DNA from: Cunninghamella blakesleeana
Taxonomy: Eukaryota; Mucoromycota; Mucoromycetes; Mucorales; Cunninghamellaceae
DNA: 64,000 bases
Assembly (NCBI GenBank): GCA_017871115.1
Contig: JAFCIZ010000005.1
Location: 3,589,501-3,653,500, forward strand
Direction: 5' to 3'
The translations under genes were made by a program, and so were the position numbers. The notes below the pieces were generated by a model. That model was given only the letters and a program-made list of their open reading frames with translations. It searched no databases and had not been told where the DNA came from. Shown here in pieces: positions 59,495-64,000 of this stretch (its first letter is position 1; each line of letters begins with the position of its first letter).

Positions 59495-61104
59495 TTATTG
59501 CTCATCATCGCTTTCACTATCACTACCATAATTTGCTAAACCGCCTAAACCACCTATTGACTGGGATGATGTTGGTTTTGTATTAGAGGCAGATGTTGGT
59601 ACTGATTTATTTTCTGTTAGAGATTTTAATGACTGTAATACATTCTGTGATATAATGGGAGTTGTAGAATTGCTATTATTATTGTTATTATTCATTGGCT
59701 GTTGATTATAATATTCTTGATAGTATTGCTGTTGATCATAAGTATATCCATATAGTGCTCTTGTGGTTTCCTGATCATATATAAATTGATTATTATCATT
59801 GTTATTGTTTTCGCTTTCTAAATCTTCTATACGTTTTTGTCTTTTAATTTCTTCTAAACTATCATCTTCTAAACTACGTTTGGTAGTTGAAAATTCAGCA
59901 GGTAATTCAGATTCATATTCTTGTTGGTATTCATTATCAGACTCATAAGATGTTGTTGATATACTAGGTTCATCATCAAATTTTAATAATTTGCTATTTT
60001 TTATTTCTTCAAATATACGATCGCGTCTTAATTGTGTTTCAGTAGCCCATCTAGAAATAACAAAAAGTTTATATATATAATAATATATAACTCTTTAATT
60101 CTATCCTTTTTTTATATTTATATTATATATATATATATTTATACCTGACGTTAATAGTTTCATTATTATCCAAACTCTGACCCATCATGGCTTCCTTTGC
60201 AAATTCAGCACTAGCTCTTGATTTATAATCAACAAAAGCTACACCTCGATTTCTTAAAATATGGATACGTTTTATTTCACCCCATGGACTAAAATGCTTT
60301 CTTACTGTTTCTTCATTTACATCAGTAATGCGGCCAACATATAATGTTCTATTTGTTGAAGAGAATCCACCTATACCACCCATATCTTGTCGAAAATCAC
60401 TATTCAATTTTTTTTAAAAAAAGAACCACAAATTATCGTAGAAAATTAAATTAATATATTTTTTTTTCTTGATTTTCTTTTTAATTTTTAAGTTTACCTA
60501 TGTTTATCACGACCAAAGCAATCTATAGTAGTTTCAACCTCATCGTCTAAAGTAGGTACCCGATGTAACATTGGGCATTTTTCACCTTGGGCACACATTC
60601 CTTTTGCAAAATACACACAAAAATAAGCGTTAGGATTACGAGTCCCACTTGTTATACCAGAATCTCTATCAGGATCACATCTAAACTTGGCCTTCGCACT
60701 TTTTATTCATTTATAAATATATATTCCCCAATAATAATAAAAATAATACAGAAAGGGTGAAAAGGGAGTGAGTGAGATAGTACAGAAATATTTAGTACTT
60801 TTTATATAAATCAGTTAATCTGTAATTACTTTTTTCGTGACCAATCTCTTTCTCCACCAGTATATCTATGATGCCATATATTATAAGTTCCTCCTTCAGG
60901 TCGTCGTTCTCTGATAAAAGCGTCCAAAGTTTCTTTAGATATCTAATCGATGAGTTTATAAAGTTAAGAATAAATTAAAATAAAAATGAGCTATTTAGTG
61001 ATGGCTTTAATGAACATATAAATAGAATAAGCTGTTCTACTACTACTATTATTATTATTATTATTATTATTTGATTATTTTACTTGTTTTCTAGCCGGCC
61101 CCAT
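59495..61104 (-). CDS. CWC2: Pre-mRNA splicing factor Cwc2 (RBM22-like)
   Basis: Prp19-complex-associated protein that contacts U6 and the active site of the spliceosome. Five exons (61104-61084, 60942-60830, 60698-60498, 60399-60145, 60050-59495) give 381 residues. After the N-terminal IWHHRYTGGERD segment comes the Torus region with a CCCH zinc finger (YFCVYFAKGMCAQGEKCPMLH), then an RRM (TLYVGRITD as RNP2-like and NRGVAFVDYKSRASAEFAKEAM as RNP1), the order diagnostic of Cwc2. The tail is Asn/Gln/Ser-rich with a GLGGLANYGSDSE motif and ends in SDSESDDEQ. Exon 1 is 21 bp (MGPARKQ), so the ATG choice rests on the phase-matching junction. Confidence 0.95.
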
Positions 61105-61464
61105 TATTAAATTTTATATATGTATATTAATATTTATTTTTATAATATAAAATATAAAATAATTGGAAAAAGAAAGAAAATCAAAATTGGAATTTTTTTA
61201 AAAAATAGCGGCATTTAAAAATTTTATAATTTGATTTTTTTTCTACATACAAAAAACATTTGACAGCGTGCATTATGGTTTATGTATTAGTTTATAAAGG
61301 TTAAAAAAAGGGCATAAAAAGAAGTAATTTTAATAAATGAATAAGATAAAACGTACCAATATACGTTTTACATATAGAATCATGAAAAAAATAGAAAATT
61401 AGTTTGTGTGCATAAATTTTAAAATAAAACTGATGTTGATTATATTTACTGTAAAATAAGTTGA

Positions 61465-63144
61465 TTAAATTGAATTAAATGAATGACCTTGTTTTTGTAT
61501 TACGCTTTCTTGAAATCTTTTAGAAATAATAATAATAATAATGTATATATAATGAATATACATATAAGCAGTTTATAATTACTATTATTGTTATTTAATA
61601 ATAACCTCTGCTATGAATCATATGTATATAATAGTTACCTTTTTAAATGTACATTCTCGTTCATTAATCGTTCAAGTTCGGCAAGAATTGTAGCTTGTGT
61701 ACTCTTTAAATGTTGAATATGTTGAACAGCTAAAATAATAATAATAAATGTATTAATTTTATAATTGGGATAGTAGTAGTAGTGATAGGTTAGTCACTAT
61801 ATCTAAGTTATAAAAAAGATAATGATAACATTTATATATCTATATATTATTTACTTTGATGTAATAATGTCACTTTGCTCATTTTTTTATTTAAACAGCT
61901 TGGCAATTCATTTCTTAAATCTTCAAAACCATCTAGTAATATTAAATAAAAGAAGTTTTCCAAATACAAATTAACAACTAGATAGATCTTTTTTAAATCA
62001 TCATAAATACCTTTTATTTGAGCTCTTCTTTTTTGCTCTGATTGAATATGGATTTGTCGACGTAATTCTGAATTAGATACAGATACGGGTGAACTATAAA
62101 TAAAATAAAATAAAATAAAATAAAAATCAAGTAAATTAAATGTCTTTTTTTCTTTTTTCCTCTTTTTAGCTTTTTTTATTTTTGTATTTTATTTACCTGT
62201 TAGATTTGTTTTGGGATAAATATGTGGATATGTTATCGTGATCTTTAACTTCACTTTGAGAAGGAATAGGAGATGTATGCTGATTATCGTTATCATTATT
62301 ATGGGTAGGTTGCGATGACGATGATGGTGAAGGTGGAGAGAAAAACGAAGACACCAAAGTTGTAGGGGCAGAGGCTGAAAAAGTCATCATTGGCGTAGAT
62401 TCTGATGAAGGCGAAGAGAAATAATCGAAAGCTTGATGAATCATTGTGGGAGATGAAGTAACCATTGGAGAGAATGATTGTTGTTGATAGAATGAATCCA
62501 TAGCCATGTTACAACTATTATTATTTTCCAATAATGACGTAGATGGCTGATTTACTGTCGTTGCTACTGTTAAACCTAAAGCATCAGAAGTTGATGTTAA
62601 TGAAGAAGTAGTCGAGGGTATAGGAGAATGATATGATGTATCTCTATCTGAAGGGAAAGAATATTGATTTTTTATAGAAGGTGATGTTGATGAAGAAGAA
62701 GGAGAACTAGTGGCAGTTGGATAATTAGACATATTGTTTGTTTGTTGTGCAGATGAGATGCATGGTGTTACCATTAAAGGGTTTGCTGAGAAAAGTGAAC
62801 TTTGTACATCATTTGTATCTAACGCGACAATTTCTGCAATTGGTGTATTATTAGTTTGAGGATAAACTAGAGCGTTGTTTATATATTGATTATTTTGTAA
62901 TGTCATATCATTATATTCAAAATGGGCTGATGGATTTACTAATAATAATAATAATAATAATAGTAATAATAATAATAATATTCATAAAGTGTATATGCGT
63001 TATTTTAAGATTTATGAACCTTATTTTTATTTCTATATATATTTTACCTTCACCATTCAACTCCATTTTTGAAGTAATATAAGATAATTCATATCCATTA
63101 ATATACCCATTTGATGGTAGAATTATATCATTATGTCTATTCAT
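61465..63144 (-). CDS. bHLH transcription factor
   Basis: Six exons (63144-63048, 62938-62197, 62093-62011, 61932-61855, 61729-61639, 61516-61465) join in frame to 380 residues. The first ~270 are Ser/Thr/Pro/Asn/Gln-rich, typical of activation regions. The C-terminal part is a basic helix-loop-helix: basic region RRQIHIQSEQKRRAQIKDGF (with the E and RR pattern of CACGTG-binding members), helix 1 FEDLRNELP, loop, helix 2 KVTLLHQTVQHIQHLKS, and then a heptad-like leucine segment (ILAELERLMNENVHLK). The bHLH is encoded over four small exons. The helix-loop-helix resembles the Mlx/USF group; targets are unknown. Confidence 0.9.
62941..62980. repeat. AAT microsatellite in bHLH gene intron 1
   Basis: Interrupted AAT/AGT repeats occupy the 3' end of the intron next to the acceptor of exon 2 (about 62941-62980). 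Confidence 0.8.
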
Positions 63145-63540
63145 GATTAACAACAGTATGATTATTGATTTTTAGTGATTTTTTTAAAATATTAACTGTA
63201 ATGATAAGGAAAGAAATAGTTGATTTTATAAAATAAGATAAAAACGATAGACAGTATGTGTTCGTGTGTGTGTATGTATATTTTATAATAATTTAAAATG
63301 AGTGGTAGAGGGTTAATAACGCTTGTTATTGCGTATATAATTATGTAAAAAAATTGAAAAGAAAAGAGAAACGAAAAAAAAATAAATCATTTTTTTTTTA
63401 TAAAAAATAAGAATAATCTAAAAAAGGAAATCTATATTAAGTCGATCTTTACACATTTATATTTTTTTTATTTTTATTTATACGTACGTAAAGATATAAT
63501 ATGTATAGTATATATAGAATAACAACGTCACTATTTATTT

Positions 63541-63639
63541 CTAGTTGTCATTTATCGTGTCCCAAATGATTCGTCTTTTTTTAACTCCTGCAGTTTTGTA
63601 AATTTGATATAGACCAAGTATTAACAGTAAATCCTTCAT
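63541..63639 (-). CDS. Possible 32-residue hydrophobic peptide (uncertain)
   Basis: A short ORF ATG 63639 to TAG 63541 encodes a hydrophobic start (MKDLLLILGLYQIYKTAG) and a basic end (VKKRRIIWD). Just upstream an in-frame acceptor (CAG before 63653) would add EIYY, so it may be the last exon of a tiny two-exon gene. The stretch is less A/T-biased than its surroundings. I do not recognise it; small single-helix mitochondrial membrane proteins have this build. Confidence 0.3.
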   Translation of the reverse strand: MKDLLLILGLYQIYKTAGVKKRRIIWDTINDN

Positions 63640-63923
63640 ATAGTAAATTTCTCCTGATTATAAACAAAAAGTAAACCTTTTATTAATCTTAAGTACCGCA
63701 TACATACATATTAGTAAGTTTAGAATTATGCTATATCCCCTCTACTTGTTATGTTTCTAATTTTTTAATATTGTTACACTTGGATTTTTTTTAAAAATCA
63801 ACTATTATAAAATGAATACATACATGCGTTTATTATTATTTATGTTCTATGCAAAAAAAAAAGTAAATAAAAAAAGATTTGCTAATATCCTATATATAAA
63901 AGAAAAAAATTCCACTATTTCAA

Positions 63924-63986
63924 TTATACTCGAGCTTTTTTCCTTAATTCTTTCTTTTTCATTCTAGCTAAACGTTTTGCAGACAT
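63924..63986 (-). CDS. Last exon of a gene continuing beyond the window (very basic tail)
   Basis: A minus-strand segment begins after a splice acceptor (TTAG before 63986) and runs to TAA at 63924-63926. It encodes MSAKRLARMKKKELRKKARV, if phase 0. Such Lys/Arg-rich tails end many nucleolar or ribosome-associated proteins, but one 20-residue exon cannot identify the gene. Confidence 0.4.
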   Translation of the reverse strand: MSAKRLARMKKKELRKKARV

Positions 63987-64000
63987 CTAATACATATAAA

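Overview
The window reads as a chromosomal segment of an AT-rich fungus. Introns are numerous and short (mostly 50-150 bp, GTAAG-type donors, T-rich tracts before AG), intergenic DNA is full of homopolymer runs, and the gene set is typically fungal: VDAC, farnesyltransferase alpha, PP2A B56, Cwc2, Emc7, Tam41 and a UBX protein. A DIRS-type tyrosine-recombinase retrotransposon, a mitochondrial medium-chain acyl-CoA dehydrogenase and the extreme A/T codon use fit an early-diverging fungus, most likely Mucoromycota (Mucorales-like). That placement is inference; no marker gene was compared.

Layout. 1-751: 3' end of a polyQ-rich gene, perhaps a fungal transcription factor. 752-2425: A/T-rich DNA without a gene. 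2426-2499: tRNA-Pro(UGG). About 2751-12885: a DIRS-type element on the minus strand, split in its reverse transcriptase/RNase H frame by a complete chromodomain Ty3/Gypsy element (4586-10472) with two 407-bp LTRs that look identical and a 5-bp target duplication. 12.9-14.2 kb: empty. 14.2-29.8 kb: compact single-copy genes, namely prephenate dehydratase (-), a small signal-peptide/one-TM protein (+), acyl-CoA dehydrogenase (+), a class I methyltransferase (-), TAM41 (+), RPS29 (+), a J-domain protein (+), cytidine deaminase (-) and a BCS1-like AAA ATPase (-). 30.6-35.7 kb: PP2A B56 subunit (+) and VDAC porin (+). 36.6-43.0 kb: a 1748-residue WD40 protein of the MAPKBP1/WDR62 kind (-). 43.3-44.3 kb: GT8 glycosyltransferase (-). 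44.8-46.2 kb: EMC7 (+). 47.3-48.5 kb: an unrecognised intronless membrane ORF (+). 49.0-51.2 kb: UBX protein (+). 51.6-53.1 kb: farnesyltransferase alpha subunit (-). 53147-58792: a second, unrelated intact Ty3/Gypsy element (+) lying 87 bp upstream of the farnesyltransferase start codon. 59.5-61.1 kb: Cwc2 (-). 61.5-63.1 kb: bHLH transcription factor (-). 63.5-64.0 kb: a tiny ORF and the last exon of a gene running off the window.

Most host genes are unrelated housekeeping functions, but several serve mitochondria (acyl-CoA dehydrogenase, TAM41, BCS1-like, VDAC). The exon structures below were worked out by hand from reading-frame phase and GT/AG signals; nearly all join in frame with plausible full-length products. 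The most noteworthy structure is the young nested retrotransposon and its companion: three retroelements of two classes, apparently intact apart from the nesting, each with a long sense-strand A tract at or just after its final stop codon. I did not find a clear candidate for a wholly new system; the best unknown is the orphan membrane ORF at 47273-48472.
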